Positions 1 to 5,507 of a stretch of DNA of 7,404 bases are shown in pieces (position 1 is the first letter of the stretch; each line of letters starts with the position of its first letter). Under the pieces are notes generated by a model. It was not told the origin of the DNA and ran no database searches. It saw only the letters and a list, made by a program, of their open reading frames with translations. Origin of the DNA: an archaeon (GTDB lineage: Archaea; Nanobdellota; Nanobdellia; SCGC-AAA011-G17; GW2011-AR18); the NCBI GenBank assembly GCA_023245385.1, contig JAHFKM010000039.1, forward strand, positions 1 to 7,404, written 5' to 3'. Position numbers and translations under genes: made by a program.

Positions 1-102
1 TTGCTGTAAAAAATCATTCCAGTCTTTTATTCCTGAATTCCATAAATTGATTTCAGTCCTTCCACCTACTTTTGGTAAAAAAATAAAAGAGTTACGCAAC
101 AT
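1..102 (-). CDS. Partial N-terminus of a probable YprB/RNase H-like exonuclease
   Basis: An open minus-strand frame of 34 codons begins with ATG at 102 and runs off the left edge without a stop. It reads MLRNSFIFLPKVGGRTEINL and then continues to a Trp-Asn-Asp-Phe-Leu stretch. From memory of the family, this resembles the opening of YprB-type RNase H-like domain proteins (RNase_H_2), which commonly start with a short 'NSFIxLPGIG..TE..LW..GI.TWxDFL' segment before the exonuclease core. The catalytic acidic residues lie outside the window, so activity cannot be judged. A weak TATA-like element lies 22 nt before the start, and an AGGTG sits 11 nt upstream. It diverges from the three-gene plus-strand cluster. 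The family call rests on one short motif and is moderately sure; the existence of the coding frame is somewhat surer. A competing left-open plus-strand frame (2-127) has no comparable similarity. Confidence 0.6.
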   Translation of the reverse strand, partial: MLRNSFIFLPKVGGRTEINLWNSGIKDWNDFLQQ

Positions 103-123
103 CTATTTTTTAACACCTGTAAG

Positions 124-131
124 TTAATAAA
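124..131 (-). promoter_or_regulatory. Weak TATA-like element for the left-edge minus gene
   Basis: TTTATTAA on the minus strand has its near edge 22 nt from the ATG at 102. This matches the spacing of the better TATA boxes elsewhere in the window, but the sequence departs from the TTTAAATA form, so the call is weak. Confidence 0.35.
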
Positions 132-219
132 AACTTCTTTTCCATTAATTTGATGGCGAAAAAACCTTTCATTAAATTCTCAGACTATCCAGTTCTTCTT
201 TCAACAATCTTGTTTTCTA

Positions 220-227
220 TTTATACT
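220..227 (+). promoter_or_regulatory. Possible TATA box for the three-gene plus-strand cluster
   Basis: TTTATACT ends 31 nt before the ATG at 258. With a start site about 24 nt past the box, the leader would be only some 7 nt. No Shine-Dalgarno sequence precedes the ATG. The rest of 103-257 is an AT-rich divergent intergenic region in which I see no other gene. Confidence 0.35.
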
Positions 228-257
228 TAGGATCACTTTACTCAACAAACTAAAAAT

Positions 258-689
258 ATGAGTGATCAGTTTCCTCGTGGTCTTCCTGAATTTTACTATC
301 TCCCAATCAGCGTAGCAAAATTGCTTACCGTAACGTCACTCACAGCAAAAGTTATATTAGAAACTACAAAAAAAATTAAAAAACATTATGGTATACGTAC
401 AGGAAAACTCACCAAAGTAAAACAAAAAAAGTTTGAGAGAGAGGAAAAAATAAGGGAAACACTTCTTAAAAACAAATCCATCAATTCCTGTTACAAAATC
501 AACAATGGATATGACTATTTAGTGGAAGGAGTTTTCAAAGAGATTACTCATGTTCAGCATTTCATCGAAGAGCTGGAGACAAAATTGGATATTGAAGAAA
601 AACAGGTCTTTTATATTTTAGAAGATCTGCGTAAAGAAGATTTTCTCAGCAGTCCGGAATATATAAAACTTGTAGGAGAACATCTATGA
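258..689 (+). CDS. Lrp/AsnC ligand-domain-like protein without a clear HTH (143 aa)
   Basis: The C-terminal half (residues about 81-130) has the pattern of an Lrp/AsnC RAM ligand-binding domain of the DPANN type: 'GYDYLVEGVFKEI', an amphipathic helix 'HFIEELETKL', then 'VFYILEDLRKEDFL'. The N-terminal 75 residues are basic (several KK and KKIKK runs around 38-58) and show no recognisable winged-helix or Lrp-type helix-turn-helix, so DNA binding is not demonstrated. No membrane segment is evident. The start at 258 is the first ATG after the putative TATA box. The stop overlaps the next gene by ATGA, which indicates an operon and translational coupling. The reasonable inference is a small regulator or sensor for the two following membrane-associated proteins; alternatively it is a diverged orphan whose resemblance is superficial. 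Confidence 0.55.
   Translation: MSDQFPRGLPEFYYLPISVAKLLTVTSLTAKVILETTKKIKKHYGIRTGKLTKVKQKKFEREEKIRETLLKNKSINSCYKINNGYDYLVEGVFKEITHVQHFIEELETKLDIEEKQVFYILEDLRKEDFLSSPEYIKLVGEHL
674..678 (+). promoter_or_regulatory. Shine-Dalgarno site of the second gene in the cluster
   Basis: AGGAG lies 7 nt before the ATG at 686, inside the 3' end of the preceding gene. It is the one well-spaced, conventional ribosome-binding site in the window and supports initiation at 686. Confidence 0.6.
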
Positions 690-1078
690 AGCTAGAAGAA
701 ATATTCAAACACCCGTTAAAAATAGGAATAGTAAGTGCGATTTTATCTTATACAGGAGGAGTTGTGATGAGACAGTATGAAGAGTGTGATCTTCAGAAAA
801 AATTTTGTGGAGAACAACAAAACTGCAGATCATTTGAAGCGCCAGACAAGATATATAAGGTTGTATTCTATGAAACGACAAAAGATTTTCCCCAACTTGT
901 AAGCAGTGTCTCAACATACAAAAAAAATCCTATCTTATTGGAAAGAGAGGAAACTCTTATACGCACAAGTTCAGCTTCAGAAATATTGCGTAGTGGAGAA
1001 TATGTTAAAGACAATCTCATCCAAAGAAGTGAAAAGCAAGTTTTATATATTCTCAGATTTTTCTTTCCTGATGATTGA
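686..1078 (+). CDS. Small hypothetical protein, probable N-terminal membrane anchor (130 aa)
   Basis: I do not recognise a family. Residues about 11-28 (LKIGIVSAILSYTGGVVM) are moderately hydrophobic with small residues, compatible with one membrane segment or an uncleaved signal. They are followed by a cysteine-bearing stretch (C34, C41, C47) and then a soluble, mixed-charge domain to the end. If the N-terminus is inserted in the usual orientation, the three cysteines lie just outside the membrane. The gene overlaps its upstream neighbour by 4 nt (ATGA) and its downstream neighbour by 8 nt, and it has the AGGAG site at 674-678, so it is clearly part of the three-gene operon. The next gene also has a cysteine-rich ectodomain, so the two may act at the cell surface together; that is inference only. 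Confidence 0.7.
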   Translation: MKLEEIFKHPLKIGIVSAILSYTGGVVMRQYEECDLQKKFCGEQQNCRSFEAPDKIYKVVFYETTKDFPQLVSSVSTYKKNPILLEREETLIRTSSASEILRSGEYVKDNLIQRSEKQVLYILRFFFPDD

Positions 1079-1646
1079 TCTTAGAAAAATTCTTATTATC
1101 TTTGTTATTGCGGTTTTATTCTCTGTGTTTGTCGTGACGAGCATCGAAGCAGTTTATCCGACACCAAAATATGAAAATTATTGTAGAAATTTTGGACTAA
1201 GTCCAGTAGTTGAGCTACCTCCAGAGAGGCTAAGTGTTTGTCCAGACGCAAGTCCCACTCAAGCGGTCTTTCAAGCGTGTAACGAACAAAAAGGATTCAT
1301 CGACTATAAAAGATATGATAGTAAGGGTTGTGCTCAAGAACCATATTGCAATACTTGCCAAAGTGACTTGCAGAGAGCGCAGGAAAAGTATAACCTACGC
1401 TACTTTGTGGTCGCAGCGTTAGCGGGATTACTCGCGATAGGTTTAGGTGTGTATTTACCTTCAAACAAAAATACATTGCATGAATGGATCGGAACAGGAT
1501 TTATGTTAGGTGGGATCTTTGTTTTATTTTTTGGAACAATAAGAACATTTGGTGATCTGCACAGGTATGTACGACCAGCGATTATTTTTGGAGAGCTTGT
1601 GATTGTTATTTTTTTGAGTTATAAGAAACTTGGAAAAGAAAAATAA
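1071..1646 (+). CDS. Four-helix membrane protein with six-cysteine ectodomain (191 aa)
   Basis: The protein has a hydrophobic helix at about 7-26, a hydrophilic region at about 27-108, and three further helices at about 111-129, 139-157 and 167-184, with a lysine-rich tail. The 27-108 region holds all six cysteines (C38, C57, C70, C87, C93, C96), the last two as CNTC. With a positively charged N-terminus inside, this region faces outward, where disulfides or a metal site are possible. From memory, similar proteins ('YENYCRNFG', 'CNEQKG', 'YCNTCQ', then 'GVYLP.NKN...EWIG.GF..GG') recur in Woesearchaeota-like genomes as conserved hypotheticals; no function is known to me. A longer frame opens at ATG 906, but ATG 1071 is preferred: it overlaps the previous stop by 8 nt, and the first membrane helix begins right after it. 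No Shine-Dalgarno is present, so translation probably depends on coupling. Confidence 0.75.
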   Translation: MIDLRKILIIFVIAVLFSVFVVTSIEAVYPTPKYENYCRNFGLSPVVELPPERLSVCPDASPTQAVFQACNEQKGFIDYKRYDSKGCAQEPYCNTCQSDLQRAQEKYNLRYFVVAALAGLLAIGLGVYLPSNKNTLHEWIGTGFMLGGIFVLFFGTIRTFGDLHRYVRPAIIFGELVIVIFLSYKKLGKEK

Positions 1647-1720
1647 TAGTATGAGCACTTTTCTGGGAAGGTTCTGGGGGAGGAATTAGGTTTTATCAGC
1701 TCGGTGTTATTGAGAATTAG

Positions 1721-1741
1721 TTTTTTCAAACTCTTTGAAAA
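1721..1741. terminator. T-tract and AT-rich hairpin between convergent genes
   Basis: A T6 run (1721-1726) overlaps a perfect inverted repeat, TTTTCAAA / CTC / TTTGAAAA (1723-1730 and 1734-1741). It lies between the stop at 1646 on the plus strand and the stop at 1764 on the minus strand. Archaeal termination mainly uses U-rich tracts, so it could serve the plus-strand operon, with the hairpin helping both directions. The stem is entirely A-T apart from one pair, so the call is tentative. The rest of 1647-1763 holds nothing else I can support. Confidence 0.35.
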
Positions 1742-1763
1742 GAAGATATTAAATTTTAGACTG

Positions 1764-2717
1764 TTATCTTACAATTACAAACTTTCCAGAGACAAATTCT
1801 GTTCCTAAAGTCGCTTGAATAGTAAATCCGTCAAAAACAGCGTTTAAAAAAGGATTATCTGTAGACACTAAATTTCCAGTAAGTGATGCGAGATGACGAA
1901 TAAATTCATTCAGCTCTTCAGGTGTATTAAACACTACATTTGTAACAAGTTCCTTTCCGTCAAGAAGTATATGGACTGGTTTTCCAACACCATCACACAA
2001 AGCCTCCTGGACATCAGTATCTTCTAACATTGGTGAAATCTTTCCAAAGCGCACTTTATTTCTAACTAAATAATATCTCATAAGGTCACCAAAAATGTCA
2101 GTAGGTGTCACACCAGCGAGTTTTGCTTCTTCTTTTATCACATTTTGAACTGACTCATTATCAGTTAATAATGAAGCGTCAACTTTTTTTTCCAAGGCTG
2201 TTAAAATTTTAAATTCATTCTCTGCTAAAACAGGCTCAAAGAGGGTATAGGTTTTTTCGTTTACGAGAACATATACTAACACAGATTTTGTTACTTTGGA
2301 AAAAACAAGATCTTTTCTTCCAGGAACAGGAACTACAAGTGAAGGACTGTCTATGATATCTTTAAAATTGGATAGAGCGGAGAGGCGCGCTTCATTTTTC
2401 TTCATTTCTTGCATTCTGTTTACAAGTTCTTGTCTTTTTTGTTGCAATTCTAGTCTTAAACGTTCTTTCTCAGCAAAAATTTTCTGTTCTTCAGCTTCTT
2501 TATTTTTTTCTTCCTCGAGTTTTAGTAGTTCAGCTTCACGCTGTAAACGATCTTTCTGTATGACATAGACGCGGAACAGGGTATTTGTAAAGTCTTTGAG
2601 AAAAACAGCGCGATCAATATAATCATCAGGTTTTTTTTTTACTGCAGCAGCGACATCTTTTAGCGCATCAAGATCTTTTAAAAGAAATTCATTCACTAAA
2701 AAATAAGGTTCTTCCAT
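1764..2717 (-). CDS. Coiled-coil protein with ATPase-less VirB11/GspE-like N-terminal domain (317 aa)
   Basis: Residues about 1-50 are helical and unrecognised. Residues about 52-115 form a long Glu/Lys/Arg/Leu-rich coiled coil. Residues about 140-312 match the N-terminal domain of type II/IV secretion ATPases (archaeal VirB11/FlaI/GspE-like). Key stretches are YTLFEPVL (157-164), 'GKISPMLEDTDVQEALCDGVGKPVHI' spread over 225-250 (compare 'GKI.PLM.DP.IEDI.CDGVG.PVYV' in the family), VVFNTPEELNEFIRHLA (261-277) and NPFLNAVFDGFTIQATLG (288-305). The chain stops at FVIVR, where the family has 'FTIRKF' and then the RecA-like catalytic domain. There is no Walker A, Asp/His box or Walker B, so the protein should not hydrolyse ATP. 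No ATPase remnant is visible between the stop and the convergent gene. The start is 2 nt after the upstream coiled-coil gene, so the two form one operon. Its role may be a scaffold or regulator of a secretion or pilus machine, or another function of the domain. Confidence 0.75.
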   Translation of the reverse strand: MEEPYFLVNEFLLKDLDALKDVAAAVKKKPDDYIDRAVFLKDFTNTLFRVYVIQKDRLQREAELLKLEEEKNKEAEEQKIFAEKERLRLELQQKRQELVNRMQEMKKNEARLSALSNFKDIIDSPSLVVPVPGRKDLVFSKVTKSVLVYVLVNEKTYTLFEPVLAENEFKILTALEKKVDASLLTDNESVQNVIKEEAKLAGVTPTDIFGDLMRYYLVRNKVRFGKISPMLEDTDVQEALCDGVGKPVHILLDGKELVTNVVFNTPEELNEFIRHLASLTGNLVSTDNPFLNAVFDGFTIQATLGTEFVSGKFVIVR

Positions 2718-2719
2718 CT

Positions 2720-3043
2720 TTACGGACTACCAAACTCAGATGTAGGTTTCGAAACGCCTATCACAGGTTCCAACCTTGTCTTTCCGCGCACATACTTTTC
2801 TAATAAGATTAATCCTTGAGCGATCGCTTTATTTTGTTCTAATAATGCTTCCAACTTTTCTGAAAGCGCGGTAATTCTTGCCTCAGCGCTCTGCACTTCA
2901 CTCACGTGTTTGCTCGCCTCTTCAAATAGGGAGAAGACTCTGTCTACTCTTTTAATCAGATCTGCGGTAGCTGACTCTCTTTGTTGCATTAACTCAATAA
3001 GTGTATCAATTTTAGAATAAACCTCAGACTCTTTTTTTACCAT
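2720..3043 (-). CDS. Small coiled-coil protein paired with the ATPase-less protein (107 aa)
   Basis: The product is almost wholly helical: heptad-like hydrophobic spacing runs from about residue 7 to 86 (YSKIDTLIELMQQ, then RVDRVFSLFEEASKHV, LSEKLEALLEQNKAIAQGLILLEKYV given in parts), and the last 20 residues are Pro/Gly/Ser-rich and probably disordered. There is no signal peptide or membrane helix. I do not recognise a named family; the 'LEQNKAIAQGLILLEKYV' ending resembles small conserved DPANN proteins known only as hypotheticals. The frame extends to a TTG at 3049, but ATG 3043 is preferred because a TTTAAATA box lies 24 nt upstream. It ends 2 nt before the start of the next gene, which also carries a long coiled coil, so direct hetero-oligomerisation of the two products is a reasonable inference. 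Confidence 0.7.
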   Translation of the reverse strand: MVKKESEVYSKIDTLIELMQQRESATADLIKRVDRVFSLFEEASKHVSEVQSAEARITALSEKLEALLEQNKAIAQGLILLEKYVRGKTRLEPVIGVSKPTSEFGSP

Positions 3044-3066
3044 AGTCAAAAACTTTGGAAAACTAT

Positions 3067-3074
3067 TATTTAAA
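3067..3074 (-). promoter_or_regulatory. TATA box of the coiled-coil operon
   Basis: TTTAAATA on the minus strand (TATTTAAA on plus) has its near edge 24 nt from ATG 3043, which places the transcription start at or next to the start codon. It is identical to the boxes of ftsZ and the FKBP gene. Confidence 0.65.
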
Positions 3075-3152
3075 GCTTACTTTTTAAAAATTTTTCAGTT
3101 AAATTTTACTGAATATAATAGTAAGGGTTATAAAAAGATTTGAGAGATAATC

Positions 3153-3368
3153 TTATAGAATCTTAAGTTCGTTCACTTTTTTTCTCATTTTATTATAATT
3201 TTTTTTCGCTTCTTCTTCCAAATGAAACAAGCAGTGCCTAACTTCTTTTCTAGATTCAGACTCATTCAACTCACTATCAGAATCAGGTCCAAGTATTTGT
3301 TCAATAGTTTTCTCCGCGCCAAAACTCTTCCTAAACAGATCGTTTAGATTAGAACTAGAATATCTCAT
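3153..3368 (-). CDS. Orphan small protein, charged and helical (71 aa)
   Basis: I do not recognise this protein. From ATG 3368 it is 71 residues: a Ser/Asn-rich opening (MRYSSSNLNDLF), an acidic, Ser-rich linker around 28-40 (GPDSDSELNESESR), then a basic helix to the end (HLEEEAKKNYNKMRKKVNEL) with one cysteine (C46). There is no membrane segment and no known zinc or HTH motif. The frame extends upstream to a TTG at 3440, but ATG 3368 is preferred: a TATA-like TATATTAA lies 23 nt before it, as in the neighbouring genes, and GAGGT sits 3 nt before it. It stands alone, with its own promoter and the downstream operon's promoter following its stop. Whether it is expressed is uncertain. Confidence 0.5.
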   Translation of the reverse strand: MRYSSSNLNDLFRKSFGAEKTIEQILGPDSDSELNESESRKEVRHCLFHLEEEAKKNYNKMRKKVNELKIL

Positions 3369-3390
3369 TTTTACCTCAAAAGATCGAAGA

Positions 3391-3398
3391 TTAATATA
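3391..3398 (-). promoter_or_regulatory. TATA-like box of the 71-residue orphan gene
   Basis: TATATTAA on the minus strand has its near edge 23 nt from ATG 3368. The spacing agrees with the other boxes, although the sequence is less canonical; it supports the ATG over the upstream TTG. Confidence 0.45.
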
Positions 3399-3471
3399 TG
3401 TAGCTCTCGAAAAGTGAAATTCAGCTTCATAGAAATCCAACTCCTAGGAGTCAAATCTATATGTGCAGCAC

Positions 3472-3549
3472 TTATCCTGATACTAGCGCAAGTACTTCCC
3501 ATTGTGTTTGGTATTCAGCAAGCAGTTCAACAGATTCTTTATCTGACAT
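3472..3549 (-). CDS. Possible 25-residue ORF immediately after ftsZ
   Basis: An ATG lies 1 nt after the ftsZ TAA, and the frame runs 25 codons to TAA (MSDKESVELLAEYQTQWEVL and five more residues). The peptide is acidic at the start and could form an amphipathic helix. It does not resemble SecE, which often follows ftsZ in archaea, or SepF. No Shine-Dalgarno is visible, but the position would allow translational coupling. It could be a microprotein, a decayed gene start, or chance. Downstream frames of the remaining stretch up to 3369 close quickly. Confidence 0.25.
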   Translation of the reverse strand: MSDKESVELLAEYQTQWEVLALVSG

Positions 3550-3550
3550 T

Positions 3551-4675
3551 TTAATTCACAAATTCAATTCCTAACTCTTCTTCAATATCTTTTTTTCTTT
3601 GATCCACTTTATTTCCTTTCTTTGGACCAAAAATTTGGGGAGATGAAACACCGGTCACGATTAATAAGGTTCGGATTGTCTGGTCTAAATCTTCTGAAAT
3701 CTGCGCGCCCCAGATCACGCGAGCGTCCTCGTCTAGCCTTTCAGTTACAGTTTCAACAATTCTTCTCGCTTCATCTAAGGTCATATTGCTTCCACCGGAA
3801 ATATTTATTAAAGCGCCGTTTGCGCCAGTGATATCTACATCTAATAAGGGATTATGAATTGCTTTTTCAACAGATTCAATTGCTCTGTTTTCAGAATCAG
3901 ACTCGCCTACGCCGATCATTGCAACGCCGCCTTTTCCCATCACGGTTTTAATGTCAGCAAAATCCAAGTTTACCAATCCTGTTTTGGTTACCAGTTCAGC
4001 AATACCTTTTACTGCGTTTGTTAAGATTTCATCAGCGACTTTAAATGCTGTGTGTAAGGGTAATCCTGGGCAAAGTTCTAATAATTTATCGTTAGGGATC
4101 ACAATTAAAGTATCGACAATTTGTTCCAGTTTTTCCAAACCTTCAATCGCGTTCGCGTATCTTCTCTGTCCTTCCATAGAAAAGGGAATAGTTACGACGG
4201 CGACAGTCAAAATACCTAGCTTCTTGGCAACATCAGAGATAACAGGAGCAGCGCCAGTGCCTGTACCGCCGCCTAAACCACAAGTTACAAAAACAATATC
4301 AGCGCCTTGAATTTTTTCTTTGATGTCTTTTTCACTTTCTTTCGCAGCGTCTTCCCCTATTTTTGGGATGCTGCCTGCGCCTAATCCTGAGGTAAGTTCG
4401 CGCCCGATAAGTATTTTCGCGTCAGCAGTTGTGTATAATAAATCTTGAGCGTCAGTATTTAATGCGATTGTTTCAGCGCCGACAATACCTACTTCAGAAA
4501 TTCTGTTGATTGTGTTATTTCCACCGCCACCTACGCCAAAGACTTTAATTTTCGCTTTTTGTTTCGTGACAAGTTCTTCTAATTCTTCATCGATTGCGGT
4601 TGTTTTTCTTGGTCCGTCCTTAAATCTTGCTGCAGAAATTGCTCTTTCGCTTGCTTGACGCACTAAGGATTCCAT
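3551..4675 (-). CDS. ftsZ: Cell division protein FtsZ (374 aa)
   Basis: This is a tubulin-like GTPase that polymerises into the cytokinetic ring at mid-cell. The nucleotide-binding fold opens with [16 protein letters not shown] (44-59) and ALNTDAQDL (71-79). The tubulin signature GLGGGTGTG is at 133-141, and the T7 synergy loop [11 protein letters not shown] (236-246) keeps the two catalytic aspartates (D238, D241) that act on GTP of the neighbouring subunit. The C-terminal domain follows, and a short linker leads to the conserved-looking tail [12 protein letters not shown], the likely docking peptide for membrane anchors such as SepF. About 42 residues precede the fold, which is usual for archaeal FtsZ. 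The frame reaches TTG 4693, but ATG 4675 is chosen because TTTAAATA lies 25 nt upstream. The FKBP gene lies upstream on the same strand with this promoter between; secE, a common archaeal neighbour, is not visible downstream. Confidence 0.97.
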   Translation of the reverse strand: MESLVRQASERAISAARFKDGPRKTTAIDEELEELVTKQKAKIKVFGVGGGGNNTINRISEVGIVGAETIALNTDAQDLLYTTADAKILIGRELTSGLGAGSIPKIGEDAAKESEKDIKEKIQGADIVFVTCGLGGGTGTGAAPVISDVAKKLGILTVAVVTIPFSMEGQRRYANAIEGLEKLEQIVDTLIVIPNDKLLELCPGLPLHTAFKVADEILTNAVKGIAELVTKTGLVNLDFADIKTVMGKGGVAMIGVGESDSENRAIESVEKAIHNPLLDVDITGANGALINISGGSNMTLDEARRIVETVTERLDEDARVIWGAQISEDLDQTIRTLLIVTGVSSPQIFGPKKGNKVDQRKKDIEEELGIEFVN

Positions 4676-4699
4676 TTTAGTTTTTTGCTGCAAAGCTAC

Positions 4700-4707
4700 T
4701 ATTTAAA
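4700..4707 (-). promoter_or_regulatory. TATA box of ftsZ
   Basis: TTTAAATA on the minus strand has its near edge 25 nt from ATG 4675. This implies a leaderless ftsZ mRNA transcribed separately from the FKBP gene that ends at 4751. Confidence 0.65.
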
Positions 4708-4750
4708 GATAATTATACTCTAATAGAAATCTTAGTAAATACCCATTCAA

Positions 4751-5404
4751 TCACGCAAAAGAAAGCTGTAAAGAGGGGAGAAGTTCTTTCATTTTGCTTT
4801 TTAAAAATTCTTTTGCTTCTTCCTGAATTTTATTCTTAAATGTTAAGGTGGCATTTTTATCTTCAATAGTCACTGCGCATTCTTCTTTATGTAGATGTAA
4901 CAAACTGAGTAATAGACCTTCTATTTTTTCTTTATCATCGTGAACAATTCTTAGAATTTTTACTTCGTATAGTACTTCTTTTCCAGCTAGGGGATGATTA
5001 AAATCAACAGTTGTTCTTCCGCTGGAAACAGTTCTAATTGTCCCCGTCATTCCTGGTGCTTCAATTTGTAAACCGGGGTACGGACGAATATCTTGTTTCA
5101 ATAAGACTGAAGTTGGAATTACTTTTACTAACTTTAAATCCTTTTTTCCAAAAGCTTCTTCCGGTTTAATATCCACGGAGAAAGATTCACCAACAGTCTT
5201 TCCTACTAATGTTTTATCCAAACCTAAAATAACCTGTCCCTGACCTATACATATTATTTTCGGACCAAAATGCGCGTGACCTTTTTCGTACAATCCTTCT
5301 TTCTTCGCCTGTTCTTCATCGGTTAAATCGAAAATCTGCTTTGATTCTTTAATTCTTGCTACAAACGATATTTCAACAAAGTCTTTTTCTTTTACAAAAG
5401 TCAT
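4751..5404 (-). CDS. SlyD-like FKBP peptidyl-prolyl isomerase, archaeal long type (217 aa)
   Basis: The enzyme catalyses cis-trans isomerisation of X-Pro bonds and acts as a cytosolic folding chaperone. The FKBP half-domain (about 1-88) carries VEISFVARI, the active-site region IFDLTDEEQA (24-33), the core loop GQGQVILGLDKTLVGK (54-69) and PEEAFGKKD (81-89). An insert-in-flap chaperone domain occupies about 89-132, and the fold closes with the SlyD hallmark VDFNHPLAGK (133-142) and LYEVKI. A C-terminal extension of about 60 residues (from 157) matches the long archaeal FKBP type rather than the His-rich tail of bacterial SlyD. The frame runs up to 5491, but ATG 5404 is preferred: it begins directly before the FKBP strand, and TTTAAATA lies 23 nt upstream. 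It is divergent from aIF5A and upstream of ftsZ. Confidence 0.93.
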   Translation of the reverse strand: MTFVKEKDFVEISFVARIKESKQIFDLTDEEQAKKEGLYEKGHAHFGPKIICIGQGQVILGLDKTLVGKTVGESFSVDIKPEEAFGKKDLKLVKVIPTSVLLKQDIRPYPGLQIEAPGMTGTIRTVSSGRTTVDFNHPLAGKEVLYEVKILRIVHDDKEKIEGLLLSLLHLHKEECAVTIEDKNATLTFKNKIQEEAKEFLKSKMKELLPSLQLSFA

Positions 5405-5426
5405 TTTAAGCGAGGTCAAAAGAATA

Positions 5427-5434
5427 TATTTAAA
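5427..5434 (-). promoter_or_regulatory. TATA box of the FKBP gene
   Basis: TTTAAATA on the minus strand has its near edge 23 nt from ATG 5404. It lies in the 5405-5538 divergent region, facing away from the aIF5A promoter, and decides the start of the FKBP gene against the upstream in-frame ATGs. Confidence 0.65.
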
Positions 5435-5507
5435 GGTTCCCATTAAATTTTTATTTCTCATAAAAAATGTAAAAGACAAGAACATTCTCAAGAAAAAGAC
5501 AAAAACA

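Noticed and set aside
2..127. Left-open plus-strand frame of 41 codons at the edge
   Set aside because: It overlaps the minus-strand frame, which has a family-like N-terminal motif and a start codon; this one shows no similarity I recognise.
153..230. 25-codon plus-strand ORF (MAKKPFIKFSDY...) in the divergent intergenic region
   Set aside because: No promoter at the usual spacing and no Shine-Dalgarno sequence; it overlaps the region expected to hold promoters for both neighbours.
764..770. C-box-like TGATGA motif as a possible C/D box RNA
   Set aside because: It lies inside a coding gene and I see no matching D box and guide arrangement.
906..1070. N-terminal extension of the six-cysteine membrane protein from ATG 906
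   Set aside because: It would overlap the previous gene by over 170 nt and place a polar stretch before the first membrane helix; ATG 1071 fits the operon better.
1668..1684. G-rich cluster (GGG, GG, GGGGG, GG) suggesting a two-tier G-quadruplex, and a 12-codon ORF over it
   Set aside because: Tracts are too short and uneven for a confident quadruplex, and the ORF is too short and unsupported.
2296..2568. Plus-strand frame rich in Ser/Phe/Cys
   Set aside because: It is the complement of the Glu/Lys-rich coiled coil of the minus-strand gene, which explains the composition.
3440..3451. Perfect 12-bp palindrome ACTCCTAGGAGT
   Set aside because: Single occurrence, no second copy or neighbouring operator-like element; probably chance, although an operator cannot be excluded.
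3951..4310. 119-codon plus-strand frame inside ftsZ
   Set aside because: It is an antisense shadow of a well-conserved FtsZ coding region.
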